A stretch of 64,000 nucleotides of DNA, from positions 27,706 to 91,705 of the forward strand of contig CAXHUL010000211.1 in NCBI GenBank assembly GCA_964019695.1, in the 5' to 3' direction. Below are positions 12,579 to 23,745 of this stretch, in pieces; positions within the stretch are counted from its first letter, which is position 1, and each line of letters begins with the position of its first letter. The translations under genes were made by a program, and so were the position numbers. The notes below the pieces were generated by a model that did no database searches, was not told where the DNA came from, and saw nothing but the letters and a program-made list of their open reading frames with translations. The DNA comes from Loripinus fragilis. Lineage: Eukaryota; Mollusca; Bivalvia; Lucinida; Lucinidae.

Positions 12579-13385
12579 TTACCCATTGTACTTCGATAGC
12601 ACGGCCAATAGAAAACTGTTACAATCTGATTTATCTTTCGCATGCTTATAGGTAGAATCGTCTTCAAAGGTCAAAATCGGACAATAAGGCATTCTTGTTG
12701 ATACGGCTAAAGAAATATGATATCTGAATCCACATGAAAATAGTTGTTCAAAAGTCATAAGCATACTGACCACTGGCAATATTTTACATGAGTCCTCTTC
12801 TGCTCCACAGCAACACAAATCAGTACAATATAAATGGTTTGCTTTGTACTTACACCGAGATGTTTTGCATACAGACATGCTGCAACCACATTTCATCAGC
12901 TGCAGAGGGGTTTCGGGGGCAGGAGGCAACATGCGCGGATCCAGGGATTTTTGTCAGTCTTATTTAGTCCTCAGCTTATTTTACAGTTTACAGAGGGAGT
13001 CCAATGGTTTTGTTGCTGAGAAAACTATACTTATACTTTACCAAGGATCCAGAGGGTGTCCATTATTTTCCAGATGGGGGGGGGGTGTCAAACTTTTTCA
13101 GGGGGGGGGGGGGGTCCAAATGCTAATTTCTTTAGAAACCCATATACGTACTTGTTATTTTCCAGGTTTTCCAGGGGGGGGGGGTCCGGACCCCCTATCC
13201 CCCTCTGGATCCGCACATGGGCAATGTCACCATAACGGGACAATATTTATCACAGTCCCGCTTCTAACCATAATTGACGGGCATTGATTTGTCAGGATTA
13301 ATGACGGATGAGGTTTTCCAAATGATGCACTGGTACTGCGCACGTCTGACACCTTCGAGAAACACAGCTCTTGGAAGTGGTAGTT
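12579..13385 (-). pseudogene. Cysteine-rich (CXC-like) protein fragment, split by a MITE
   Basis: On the minus strand two coding blocks flank a MITE. The upstream block (about 13380-13220) reads LPLPRAVFLEGVRRAQYQC, IIWKTSSVINPDKSMP and PVMVTLP, with an in-frame stop near 13265. The downstream block (12929 to 12579) continues LPPAPETPLQLMKCGC and then a cysteine cluster spaced C-x-C, C-x5-C, C-x-DLCCCG. This order (hydrophobic-aromatic helix, PVM-T-LPPAP, Cys cluster) matches the C-terminal end of a recurrent invertebrate protein family often annotated as tesmin/TSO1-like CXC. I associate that family with mobile elements, but its function is unknown to me. Stop, split and short length make this a pseudogene. 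After the cluster the frame runs about 75 codons to a stop with no recognisable domain. Confidence 0.65.
12930..13219. mobile_element. MITE, CATGCGCGGATCCAG family, with 5-bp TSD GGCAA
   Basis: Element of 290 bp starting CATGCGCGGATCCAGGG and ending CTGGATCCGCACATG. Flanks are GGCAA at 12925-12929 and GGCAA at 13220-13224. Removing the element and one GGCAA rejoins the interrupted coding block exactly (VTL to PPAPE). The interior has several long G tracts near 13075-13180. Same family as 37356-37658, 39222-39535 and 49389-49670. Confidence 0.88.
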
Positions 13386-14115
13386 TTTGCAATTCAGTTT
13401 TTTTTCTCCCAAATATCCACTACGTCAACGCAGTGAGTCGAACAATATCGGTGACTGGCTAATACAAAGTAAGAAAGACGGCAAAGATCAAGAATCGATA
13501 CAATCAAGTACCACACCTGACCCAGGATACCAATGGGAAAGTAACAAACTCACAGTTAGACATCACAGACGAGAGCTAAGAAGTCAGGACAATTTACAAA
13601 TATATTACTCTAGTGCATCCGCCACAGTGCTTTCTAAGGCCACTTAGCCGAGGTGAAAGAATGCTTCGTGGATAGTCTCTAGCAAAGCTAAATGCCTGCC
13701 AATATGATTTCTTGCTCTTTCCTGACATTGAACTAGTTAATATCAGCACCTGAAAGTGCATGGAATTCGATCAATCAGAGCCCTGGTTGTGACATCACCA
13801 ATGCCACATTGACATCTTTGATAAGTGTTCTGATCTTAAAAACTTGATGATATATGAGCAAGACTGTTTAAGGCAATGTAAAATATCAACACTCTGCATA
13901 TGTTTTATATGTGTTTTATTTAAGCGGCGAAAACAAAATTTGCTCCTCTGCAAAACTGGGAGTAGGGTTGTGCATTAGCTCATAATAGACAAAATATTTA
14001 AGACAGAAAAGCAAACTTTGTTTTTTGTATTCGTCAATTGAGTATAAGTTTGTTAAACCTATTCTAAAACAATATTCATTTATATTCCTTAGGGAACAAT
14101 GTTAAACACATATGA
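13386..14115. other. Intergenic, nothing recognised
   Basis: Upstream of the cysteine-rich fragment. A plus-strand frame at 13387-13647 has no recognisable features. No splice-supported exon found. Confidence 0.4.
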
Positions 14116-14284
14116 TAATTTTACTCTTAATTCAATATTTCGGCCAAAGGCCTTTATCAAGAAAAAACATGCACTTCAATGTCAACTACATAGTCTCTGT
14201 TCCACCATCTTGTAGTTGACATTGAAGTGCATGTTTTCTTGATAATGGCCTTTGGCCGAAATATTGAATTAAGAGTAAAATTAT
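14116..14284. repeat. Long near-perfect hairpin, arms of ~75 bp
   Basis: The left arm (14116-14190) runs from TAATTTTACTCTTAATTC to AATGTCAACTACA. After a 20-bp spacer the right arm (14211-14284) is its reverse complement with only a few mismatches (for example AAAAAAC against GTTTTC). It is compatible with a small foldback MITE or a hairpin-forming transcript. Confidence 0.85.
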
Positions 14285-14364
14285 AATGGCAATCTAAAAC
14301 GGTTTGAAACCGACTCAGAGCAGTCGTTAAACTAAATGACGATAGCCAAAATTACCACTTTTAA

Positions 14365-15690
14365 ATTATAATTAAGTTCATGTAACGCACATAATACAAC
14401 ATGAAGCTGTAAACAGCTGCCATATATAGTAAAGTCATCCAGTAATTTGCAGACTATTAAATGTTCAATGATTAGATAGTTTTAAAGTCTTTTTTCTGTA
14501 GCTCAAACTTTCAATTTTCCTATTCTCAAATTGATAAAGTAACATATGTAACAAGCTGTTACAGGCTAACATCCATGCTTACAGTGTGCAAACATCTCCT
14601 ATTCGATGCACCTTGAATTGGTACATACGATAGAGTATTTCTAAAAGAGTTTGGGATGGAGCAGGTCAATACTCAGCTTGCAATCAAAATCTTGTTTGAT
14701 GATAATTCTGTTTTTTATGAGATGAGGAGGACAATTATTTTACCAGAGAAGCAGAAATAATAATCGATATTGTATATGACTTGGATAAGGGTTGGTTTAG
14801 AATATTTACATTAGAAAGGGACATTTACTAAATTGTACTGTTTAAATGTGAAACGATTATTTTTATTCATATTAGGAAATATTGATAACAAATATTCATA
14901 ACATCTGTAACAAAGGTACAGGGGCTTAATAATCATTAATACCTAAGACTTAGGCACCAGAGGCTGGAGACTTTAGCTAGGAAAACATGCGAAATATATT
15001 CATTTTATCCTGAAATATCATCTCTTACATCAAGTCAATGTCCTTGCTCAATAATTATGCCATGTAACATATGTTACAACCTTTAACAAGTGCTTCAATC
15101 GTGTTGTTAAACCTGCAAATTCTATAATTTTAATAATATGAGCAAGACAATCCCAAATATGCAAGTTATCCAACAGCAGCAAATGTTTTAATATATTTTT
15201 ACTTGAATGATGCCTACCAAATTCGGCTCCTTAAAATTGGGTATAGCCTTTGGGTTGTTTAATTGCACGTATAAGACACTATATTTAAAGTATAAAAGCA
15301 AAAACTTTGGATTTTCTCAGAACCAAAATGAGTTTGTTTGTACAAAATAATCCAAACATTTTGGAAAATGCACATATCAGCTAAAAAGTAAATGATATTG
15401 GTCACAAGTTTCATGTTTAAAGGGTAATCTAATTAAAGTAACGTACATAACACCACAGGTAACTGTAATTTTGCCCCAAAAGAATTTATATGTAGCTAAA
15501 GTTGTCAATATCCAGACCATATGAGTAATTTAAATAATTAGCAATCTTTCTGTAGCTCAAACTTTTAATTTTCTTTTTTTTCTAAATTTAATATGGTAAC
15601 ATATGTAACAGGCTGTCAGAGACTAACGTCCCGGCGAACATAGTGCAAACATCTATTAAAAGACGCATCTTGGAATCCTCTTTAAGATAG
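14365..15690. repeat. Pair of diverged direct repeats ~1.06 kb apart
   Basis: Segment 14365-14640 and segment 15430-15690 share ordered blocks: GTAAC-GCACATAA, TTCTGTAGCTCAAACTTT, AATTTTC, GTAACATATGTAACA, GGCTGT and GTGCAAACATCT. Between them the sequence is AT-rich with no gene. A partial duplication is the simplest reading. Confidence 0.5.
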
Positions 15691-15939
15691 GATAAGCTTG
15701 CGAAATTCCCAAGGTGGTGCAATAACATTCTCAGCCATCAGTCTAAAGGTGGCCCGATAAGCTGGGTATTTATAGGAAATCTACGGTATTTTGCATGCAA
15801 AATATAGTTATCGATAAATAATTCATTGTCAAAGTCAGGTAAAGCATTGATGTAACCATCATATGACTAAAATAATTGATATTATGTTAAAAAAAAGTGT
15901 TCCTGTTGGATAAATATGACCATACCAACACAAACTATA

Positions 15940-16135
15940 GCTTTTATTAACGGGCAGTTTCTTATTATGGTCGCCATATTTATGACGTTATAACTAGCCT
16001 CAGACGCAGATTTGAGATGGGTGACCACCTTTAAATTCAAGGTAAGACTCCACTGAAGGTTTTGATATAGGTCACCATAAATCGGCACACAATTCGCACG
16101 GGACCTATTTTTTGTCACTAAGGGCCCTGACTACT
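15940..16135. repeat. Inverted copy of the 11620 repeat
   Basis: The reverse complement contains GTCCCGTGCGAATTGTG, GCCGATTTATGGTGACCTAT and GGTCACCCATCT, matching 11640-11800 in the same order. Confidence 0.65.
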
Positions 16136-16375
16136 AGCTAAAAATAGCGCAAAGGCACGCCCCAGCATTTTGCGAGCGCTCTCACAGTGTCCAATATGTT
16201 GCTCTTGGGTTTCACCCAAGCTAAAAAAAAAAGGAGCCCTCCCACCTACGACGTCATATTTACAAAGATAATGGACTTAAGAAGCACAGTTGCTCAGTTC
16301 GTACAGTGTTAAACTAGGGATCGAAAGATTACTTATTTGTGAATCACCAGAGCCATATAGTGTTGTGTCATGGGG

Positions 16376-16440
16376 CAATACAATACAATACAATACAATT
16401 ATTTTATTGTTTCATCTCATTTAATATGAGACATTCACAA
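16376..16440 (-). repeat. 3-prime end of the LINE: ATTGT microsatellite tail and short stem
   Basis: On the minus strand the element ends in four to five ATTGT units (16376-16400 on the plus strand as CAATA repeats). Just upstream is the self-complementary CTCATATTAAATGAG. A short 3-prime tandem tail is usual for CR1/L2-type LINEs, and the stem may be the recognition structure for the reverse transcriptase (inference). Confidence 0.7.
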
Positions 16441-17475
16441 ATACTTTCATAAACATGTTCAACATAAATACAAAGAATGATGTATCATTTAGCATTATGT
16501 TAAACAAGAGAAGTATCTGAAAAAAGAAAATATCTATTCCCTTATGCAGAACAGGCTTTATATGCTGAATGCAGAAATTTTGCTACTTCTTTAATTGTCG
16601 AACCACTGGAATTCAAAAGGTAAATGAACTTATTTTCATCATTTAATGTGTCAATCCTTGGACAGGATTTCCTTACGTGGTCAAAAAGAGCTATTATTAT
16701 TTCACTAAATCTAGAGCATCGTAATAGCAAATGTTGCTCATCATCTATTTCTGAAACGTTGTCAGTCTTACAATGCAAACAAATTCTTTCATTTCGTGGG
16801 GTCTTTGAAAACCTACCCGTTTCAATTGCTAACCTATGGTTGCTTATTCTTATTTTAGAAAGAATTATTCTGTGCGCTCTTTTTTTCACATCACTAATGT
16901 AGTTTTCTAACCCAAACCTCTGCTTAAGCAAACAATAAGTGTCCACTTTGCTGAACGTTTTTATACGTTCTGACCAATATCTAATATAATAATCACATAA
17001 TTTCTCCTTTAGTAAAACAAATGTTTCCAAGGTTACATCAGACGGTTTTACATTAACCAATTTGCATAAACTTGAAAAGAAAGAAAACCAAGTAAATATC
17101 CGTTCTTCATAAAGGTTTTGGGATACCACTAGGGCCTCTTGAAGTAAAATGTTACTCGATGATTGAATGTGATACCAGTATTTAAAAGCCTGTAGCATAC
17201 ATGCAATTCCAACTGGAAAACGCCCAAGTTCCCCTTTTACAGCTAAATTTACCGCCCTTTTATTAACACCCATAAAAAACTTACAAAATTTAACATGCTT
17301 ATTTTCAATGTCTAGAGAGTCTAGGAACTTTGGGATTCCATCAATATTTTGAAAGACCTTTTTATTTCCATCAAAAGCGCTCCAAATCTCTGAGCCATAA
17401 CATAAAATAGGCCTTATCGAACAGTTTTAATCCTAACCCTGGCTTTATATTTCCTGAACATATATAGCCTTTTTA

Positions 17476-18611
17476 TTAAAAACAGCGCCTTCTTCCCCGA
17501 TTTGAAACGTTTGCAATTGCACTACTCCATGACCTGGAAGAGCTAAATTCAATTCCTAAATACTTATATTTAGCTACATTTTCAAGAGGTTTCCCAATAT
17601 ATAGAAACACTGACTTACATTTGTGCCCGTTTCCACTAAATTTCATGGCTTTGGTTTTTTCGATATTTACTTCCATTTGCCATTTTCTACAGTATTCACC
17701 TAACCTATTCAAAAGAATTTGTAGTCCCGATTCAGACCTAGACATTAAAACTAAGTCATCTGCGTACATCAAGCAATTAATAGGAGTGCTGACTAGTTTG
17801 GTGTGTCATCGCTTACCCCAAGAAACGCTTTTAAGTCTGAAATATAAAGGTTAAAAAATTGAGGGCTAATATTATCTCCTTGGAGCACTCCAACATTACT
17901 CTTAAAAAAGATCGTTCTTTCGCAATTATTAATTTTAACACAGATATTGTTGTTTATATACATTTCCTTCACAATTCTGAAAAACATACCAGATACATTT
18001 TGTGAAAGAAGTTTAAACATTAAAGCCTGACGCCACACACTGTCATAAGCTTTTCTAAAATCCACAAAACAAACATAAAGAGGTGATTTTAGCTTCTTTA
18101 CATATTTGTATATAAGAGTCTGTAGTATAAACATGTGATCAGACGTTCTACAATTCTTTTTAAAGCCAATTTGCGTATCATCTATTAGGTTATAAGAAGT
18201 TAAGAACTTTTCGAGTCTGTTGATACTGAACACTTTACCTAAAATATTGGTTATGGCTATGCCTCTATAGTTAGATGGGTCGCTTCGTGAGCCAGATTTA
18301 TAAATTGGACAAATATAACTGTCATGCCAGGATGTTGGATAAATACCACTTCTTAATATTGCATTAAACAATTTCTCATAAACAGATAGTAAAACATTTA
18401 CAGAAGCTTTTATCATTTCAGAGCTTATTTTGTCCAACCCAGTTGCCTTTCCACATTTCAGACTGCTAATTGCCTTTTTGATTTCATCATTAGTGATACG
18501 GAAGTCCAGATCAGAAAAAGAATTACAAGACAACATCTCATTGATTCTTTCTTCCAATAGTGAACTCCTATTCTGTTTATCATCAAACAAAAGTTTTCTA
18601 AAATGTTTCAA
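17476..18611 (-). CDS. Reverse transcriptase domain of the LINE ORF2 (two frames)
   Basis: Frame 18611-17793 contains RT motifs 0 to 4: ISSEMIKAS, ICPIYKSGSRSDPSNYRGI, the catalytic FVDFRKAYDSVW and LQGDNISPQFFNLYIS. Frame 17772-17476 continues with the YADD catalytic box and the KTKAMKFSG motif. A frameshift of one or two bases lies at about 17775-17795. All three catalytic aspartates are present, but they fall in two frames. Confidence 0.9.
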
Positions 18612-18904
18612 CCAATCTTCAGGCGAAATTGGGTTGGTTCCATTTACTGAATTTGCATCAAGTTCTTTGAGTTCTTTAACTTAATTCCAGTAATGTGTAG
18701 GGTTACTATTGGACATGTCATTTAATTGATCTAGTATATGTTGTTTAAACGATTTTTTCTTTGTCTTGATTGAACGCCTAAGTTCCTTTTTTTCTTTTGA
18801 AAAAATAAAATTCGTGTTTCATGAGTCGCATATGCTCTACATAATTGTCTACTAAGTTTTATAACTTCTTTTCTTAGAGAGAAACAATCTCTATCAAACC
18901 ATTT

Positions 18905-20043
18905 CTATTTCTTTTTGGCTGACCTTTTCATGTGTTTCTTTTGTTGCAATGCTTGTTTTGCAGAATTAAGTAATATGTCATTTACGTTGTTGGTCATGTC
19001 TTCAACAGTCATATCAGACCCTGAATTCAAAATATCCTTTATCTTTTTGCTTGAAACTAAAGTTGATTTATAAATCAATTCAGATTGAGTATTCCATTTG
19101 AATTTTTTATCTAGTTTATATATGTTCGAATTACAACTTGCTGTGGCTTTAAAATTACACTTCAGTCCTAATGAAATAAGACAATGATCAGATAAGTGAC
19201 TCATCAAATCATAAACTTTGAAAAAATCAATCTCTCTAAACAAGCTATTTTGCACTATCCCATAATCCACCGTTGAGGAACCATTCCATTTATGACATGT
19301 AAGTTTACCCTCCAAGTCACCTAACATTCTACCATTCAAAATTCTGAGTTCAGTTTCAATGCACAATTCTAGCAATTTTTTACCATATTCATTTACAGAA
19401 CATATGTCTTCGTTTTCACGATTATAAAGTGATTCGTGCTCATCGCTATTATACTGCTCTGGCACCTGGGTATATTTATCATCATCAGTGACATTTAAAT
19501 CTGGTGATGTGCTGGTCGGACTGTTAAAGTCTCCCATTAATACAACCCTTCTTTTAGATTTGAATTTGCAAACATCATTTTCAAGCAACTCAAATGAGTT
19601 GTTATCTTGAGAATTTGTAAATGTAGAATTTACAGGAGGTACATATATGAAGCAAACATAAATGTCTTCCTCTAATTGAAAAAAAATGACTTTTTCAAGC
19701 ATACCCACATACAATCTGATGACTCACCATGTATAACGGAAGTACCATTAACTATATTGTTCTTAATATAAATTGAAATCCCCCCGCTGCCGTAGTTACG
19801 GCGTTTACCATGTTTTCTATACGAATGAAAATCTTCATACAAGTCAAGTTGCTTTCCATTTTTCGGCAATAAATGAGTTTCGCTGACCACGAACAAATCA
19901 AATTGTTTGACCTTATCATAAACTTCTTGCATCTCTAATTTGTTACCAAACTGTTTGGATATTATACCATTTAAATTCCAGTGGCCGACGCGCAAACATT
20001 TCTGATAACCTGACTTACTATTCTGAATACTAGAAAACTGCAT
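18905..20043 (-). CDS. Endonuclease domain of the LINE ORF2 (two frames)
   Basis: Two minus-strand frames, 20043-19672 and 19714-18905, together give a full exonuclease-endonuclease-phosphatase domain. The first covers the beta strand with the metal-binding Asn (GHWNLNG) and the catalytic Glu (VVSETHL). The second covers the MGDFN motif and the terminal SDH. ATG at 20043 is the likely ORF2 start because the domain begins only about 18 residues after it. The enzyme class nicks target DNA for target-primed reverse transcription. The two frames overlap at a run of A residues, so a one-base indel separates them. Confidence 0.85.
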
Positions 20044-20163
20044 ATTTGCGTCTATGACGTATTATGAGAGAAGTCGTGATTTTTCGTGTTCTGTAAAAAG
20101 TGAAGATGAGTATAACTATTTAGCTGATTACAAGACCATATGCTTGCTACCAATATATAACTT

Positions 20164-20890
20164 TTAAATTGTATAACTCTGGTAGTATTCAAACGTTAAA
20201 GCGAGATTAATTGCTTTGAAATATATAAAAGATAGACAGACATACAGATAAATCCAGACATACATACAGACAGACAGACATGCAAAAAAATAGACAGACA
20301 GGCAGGTAGACAGACAGACAGGCAGGTAGATAGAAAGACAGACAGACGGACAGAAAAGACACAGACAGACAAAAAGACAGACAGACAGATGGACGGATGG
20401 ACAAAAACAGACTGACAGAGAGACAGACATACAGACAAACTGACATATAGGCAGGTAAGCAGATGAGCAGGTCGACAAATAGACAAGGAAGCAGGTAGGC
20501 AGACAGACAGACAGACAAATAAGACACAGATAGACAGACGGACATACCTTCTGGCAGGTGGACAGACAGACAAAGAGACTGATAGACACAGACAGACAGA
20601 CAAACAGGCAAGCAGATGGACAGACAGACAGGCAGGCAGACAGATAGACACAAACAGACAAACAAACAGACAGACAAACAAACAGACAGACAGATAGACA
20701 CAGACAGTTGAAAAACAGATAGACAGACCGACAGGCAGGTAGACAGGCAGCCAGTTAGTCAGACAGACAGACAAAAAAGACAGACAGACAGATGGATGGA
20801 AAAAAACCAAAAAACCCTGATAGACAGACAGACAGACAGACAGACAGTAAAGAGGGGGAAATAAAGCAAGAAAAGAAAGAGAAGGAATCA
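20164..20890. repeat. (CAGA)n-rich degenerate microsatellite
   Basis: About 700 bp built almost entirely of CAGA/GACA tetramers with frequent CAGG, CAAA and TAGA variants. The long minus-strand frames rich in Ser, Val, Cys and Leu are translations of this repeat. It lies between the two retrotransposon blocks. Confidence 0.95.
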
Positions 20891-20896
20891 AACAAT

Positions 20897-21143
20897 CATG
20901 TGAGCCGTGGCATGTGATTTCAAAAAATGTGGCACCCCGACAAGCGCAGACCCAGACAAACCCGCGCAGCGTCCCTCCAATCTCAGAAACCCCAAATGGT
21001 GCTCAGTCAGTAGCCAAACAATCATAGAATGCTCAAGCAACCAGCAAAGGCTCTGATCAGACTGCGCATATGCACAGGCTGATCTGAGTCCTTGCTGGTC
21101 GCACATACCACATTGTTGGAAATTCCATGCACTGGCTCATATT
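20897..21143. mobile_element. MITE, family B (TIR GAGCCGYGRCATGWGATTTC)
   Basis: Ends GTGAGCCGTGGCATGTGATTTC and GGAAATTCCATGCACTGGCTCAT are inverted. Its reverse complement aligns along its full length with 50472-50712. It carries AGGCTCTGATCAGACTGCGCATATG and the inverse core. The 72-codon minus frame (MCDQQGLRSACAYAQSDQS...) resembles the plus frame in the second copy only because the DNA is homologous. Confidence 0.75.
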
Positions 21144-21267
21144 CTTTCTTCACTTAATTTGAGTTCATAATCTCCTTCAGAAGCTTCACCAATGAAAACA
21201 GTTTATTATCGGAACCACTCCCCATCTGTTTCTCATCTGGTGTGGATCTAGGAAAGTTTAACTGTTG

Positions 21268-21900
21268 TCAACGGACATAATTTGCGTAGGAGTCTCGCTG
21301 TCGTTCCACCCTCTTGAAGTTTGTTCGATTATGTGGATATAGCTCGGAATTATCGCTCTTCTGATGCCTCCAGTGTGTGCTGCCTCCGTTCATCTTCATA
21401 GGCCGCATTGCTTTGCCCATCCAGTACTTGTAATTGCTAGCAAGCTGTGCTGTCCCTTGATGATTTAGATGCGTTCCATCGTAAAACATGTGTCGGTTTA
21501 AGTTATCTTGTGCACAGAATGTAATGCCTGGCAAACGAGTTTATCATGAACCTCAGATTTTTTGTTCTTGAAGACCATTCCTTCCCGTGGATTAATTTTC
21601 CATCTCGGAAGCATACCAGACACCAATACATTAGAACCAGGAAATTTGGTAGTGATACGTTTTATGACCTTCTCAATGGCATGATATACGCTGGTTGATG
21701 AGTCCTGTTCCAAATCGTTGGATCCTATTTGTAACAGAAACATTTTTATATTGCCTTCACGGTTTGAAAGCAACTTGAATGCTCCCTCTATTGTTTTTTG
21801 TTTAAGTACGTGCTTTTCGACGATCGTTTCGTTGCGTTGCTCATTCTCTGCGTATCTATGTCTTTAATGATAGACGTTCCAATCAACAAAACATCTGCGT
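21268..21900 (-). CDS. SGNH hydrolase (esterase-like) domain, broken into three frames
   Basis: Block I is VLLIGTSIIKDID (the Ser of G-T-S takes the nucleophile position of GDS). Block III is LLQIGSNDLEQ (the G-x-N-D motif). Block V is MFYDGTHLNHQG (the Asp and His of D-x-x-H). A stop follows block I near 21788, and a frame change near 21530 precedes block V. The frame ends at 21268 after an Arg/His-rich tail. The domain is known from CR1-type LINE ORF1 proteins, where its substrate is unsettled. Confidence 0.8.
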
Positions 21901-22189
21901 TCATTAGAACTTGTGTATTCTCCTCCTCATGTGTGCATGCATTTTCTATCTTGTTCTGGCATATTTCGCTTCTGTCCTCGTCATCTACCGTAATGACTTC
22001 CTGCGATTCCTTGCTTTGCTGGTTCTGTCCTATGTCATTTGATTCTGCAAACACTATTGACTCACTATGGTTACTTTCTGTTGTTTTTTGGGATGGTGAT
22101 GGCGCGTTTGAGTTAATATTCTTTCTACTATTTTTTTGTGAAACCTCAGTAAACCCCATGTCTTCGTCTTCTTTCTGAATGATATCATC

Positions 22190-22635
22190 TCGTATCCTAA
22201 TCTGTCTCTTCATTTCCTTTATCCCATCGTGCTGTTTTTCTTCCTTTTCCTGTAGCTGTGCATTTTTTTCTTATAGTTTCACTGATTCTTTCTGTGACAT
22301 CTCAAGTCTCTCACTTGTATATTGTATATTACTTCCTAACAGATTCCAACATTTTTCTGATGGATGCACATTTTTCTTGCTGTGACTTTATTTCAGACAA
22401 GTTCATTTCTCTTTCCTGCTTTAGGCTGTGTACTTCCACCTCTGATGCTCGTCTCTTTCTGTCACACTCTTCTAATTCCCCCAGCCTCCGGTCATCAGAT
22501 TCATCGTTTCTCACTTGCTTTTTTTACTTCCGGCTGTAACCTTTCCTTTTCTTTCTTCTCTGTTTTCAACAATTCCTCTAAATCTTTAATCTTGTCTTTT
22601 AGCCAAATATTTTCTTTTTTCTAAACACGTTTTAT
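22190..22635 (-). CDS. Coiled-coil region of the ORF1-like gene
   Basis: Minus-strand pieces LKDKIKDLEELLKTEKKEKE, then LGELEECDRKRRASEVEV, then SERLEMSQKESVKL and QLQEKEEKQHDGIKEMKRQI. All are Lys/Glu rich with heptad-spaced hydrophobic residues, and stops or frame changes fall between them (near 22510, 22330 and 22275). In LINE ORF1 proteins such regions mediate oligomerisation. No other domain is visible. Confidence 0.65.
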
Positions 22636-22989
22636 CATTGTCGATTTGATCTGCATACGATTGTTCTACAATTTTGAGGACCTGAGTTTCCATTGACTTG
22701 AACGCTTTTAGTAGCTCTTCTTGGTGAATCTCCAATTTGCTTGGATAAGTTTGTGTGAACGCTGAAGCAGACGACCCATTTCGTTTTTTTTGCTGACTTT
22801 TTAGGTATTTCTGAATAATTTGCCTCTGTCAAAACATCTTGTGGCTCACTTTCTGTGCGCCCCCGTTGTTCTTCTGTCTGGTTCTTGATTGTCAACGATG
22901 TCCCGTCCTTTTCTGCTGACGTATTTTGTGATGTCGACGTTTTTCCCGCTGTTTCTTTAACATTTCTGGCCGTAGCTTCCTTTTGTCTG

Positions 22990-23745
22990 TCTGTTGCCAT
23001 CTTAGACAAAATATCTGCGGCTTTATTACCAGGGTCACCGGCGTGACCTTTCACGTGTCTCCATATCACATTTACTTTTTTGCATTGATCTTACAGATTT
23101 TCCCACAATACCCTGTGTTTTACCTCAGCTCCCTGTGCCGTTTTCCAACCATTTGCCATCCAGTTGTTTATACAGCATGTAATACCTTTGTGAACATAAG
23201 CACTATCAGTCTGTATATACAAACCTGCTCTAGCCCCTGCTCTATAACTTGTTGAACGGCCCTCACTGCTGCAGTTAATTCCACCGTCTGATTTGTCTGC
23301 GCATCGGTATCAGGAATGTCTTCGCTTATGTTATTTAGGTGGTTATCTCCCCAGAAAATGCCAAAACCCGCAACTGCATTTACTGTTCTATTTTTCTTAC
23401 AGCTACCGTCAATGCTGATGCAGTGAACACCTTGTTCCTGTTGCGATTCAACCGACCGGGGAAGTGGATCTAGCTTTAATCTGAGTCTTTGCGTCAATTT
23501 TAGTAATTTCCTCAATAATATTGGGCTTGACAGATAACAGCGTTTTTTTCATAATCACCTCACCCTCCGTTTCAACATAGTCAATATCCTGCACCGATAT
23601 ACCTGCCGTAACCATGAAATTTACTGCCTCGGCTAACGTGTTAAAACCTTTAAAACTATTGTGCTTATAGCCATCTACTTGAGACAGACATTCACTCCAT
23701 GAAGAGTACACCTACCCTTCGCCACAGCATAGAAATTAAATATGT
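22990..23745 (-). CDS. RNase H1-like module (hybrid-binding + RNase HI domains), frameshifted
   Basis: The hybrid-binding domain shows YAVAKGR and YSSWSEC with a one-base break between them near 23711. The RNase HI domain shows all four metal-ligand carboxylates of the family: Asp in CISIDGSCKKN, Glu in QTVELTAAVRAV, Asp in YIQTDSAYVHKG and Asp in GNKAADILSKMA. It also has NNWMANGWKTAQGAEV and RHVKGHAGDPGN. A frameshift near 23226 separates the Glu and the second Asp, and an in-frame stop follows LWENL near 23090. The residues are therefore conserved but the copy is not translatable as one protein. RNase HI enzymes cut RNA in RNA:DNA hybrids. Confidence 0.85.

Larger units (their letters stand above)
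16376..20043 (-). pseudogene. Non-LTR retrotransposon ORF2 (endonuclease + reverse transcriptase), CR1-like, decayed
   Basis: Minus strand, in several frames. The N-terminal apurinic-type endonuclease (20043-18905) shows LRVGHWNLNG, VVSETHLLP, VLMGDFNSP and LSDHCLISL. A frame change lies in an A-run near 19680. After a degraded linker with WFDRDCFSLRKEV near 18890, the reverse transcriptase (18611-17476) shows NYRGIAITNILGK, FVDFRKAYDSVW, GVLQGDNISPQFFN and MYADDLVLM, with a frameshift near 17780. The C-terminal block (17273-16542) starts GVNKRAVNLAVKGELGR and ends in a Cys-x2-Cys...His...Cys cluster. Endonuclease type, domain order and a short 3-prime microsatellite point to the CR1/jockey group. 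Frameshifts make it inactive. Confidence 0.9.

Noticed and set aside
20164..20891. Long Cys/Ser/Val/Leu minus-strand frames
   Set aside because: Translations of the (CAGA)n microsatellite in three registers.
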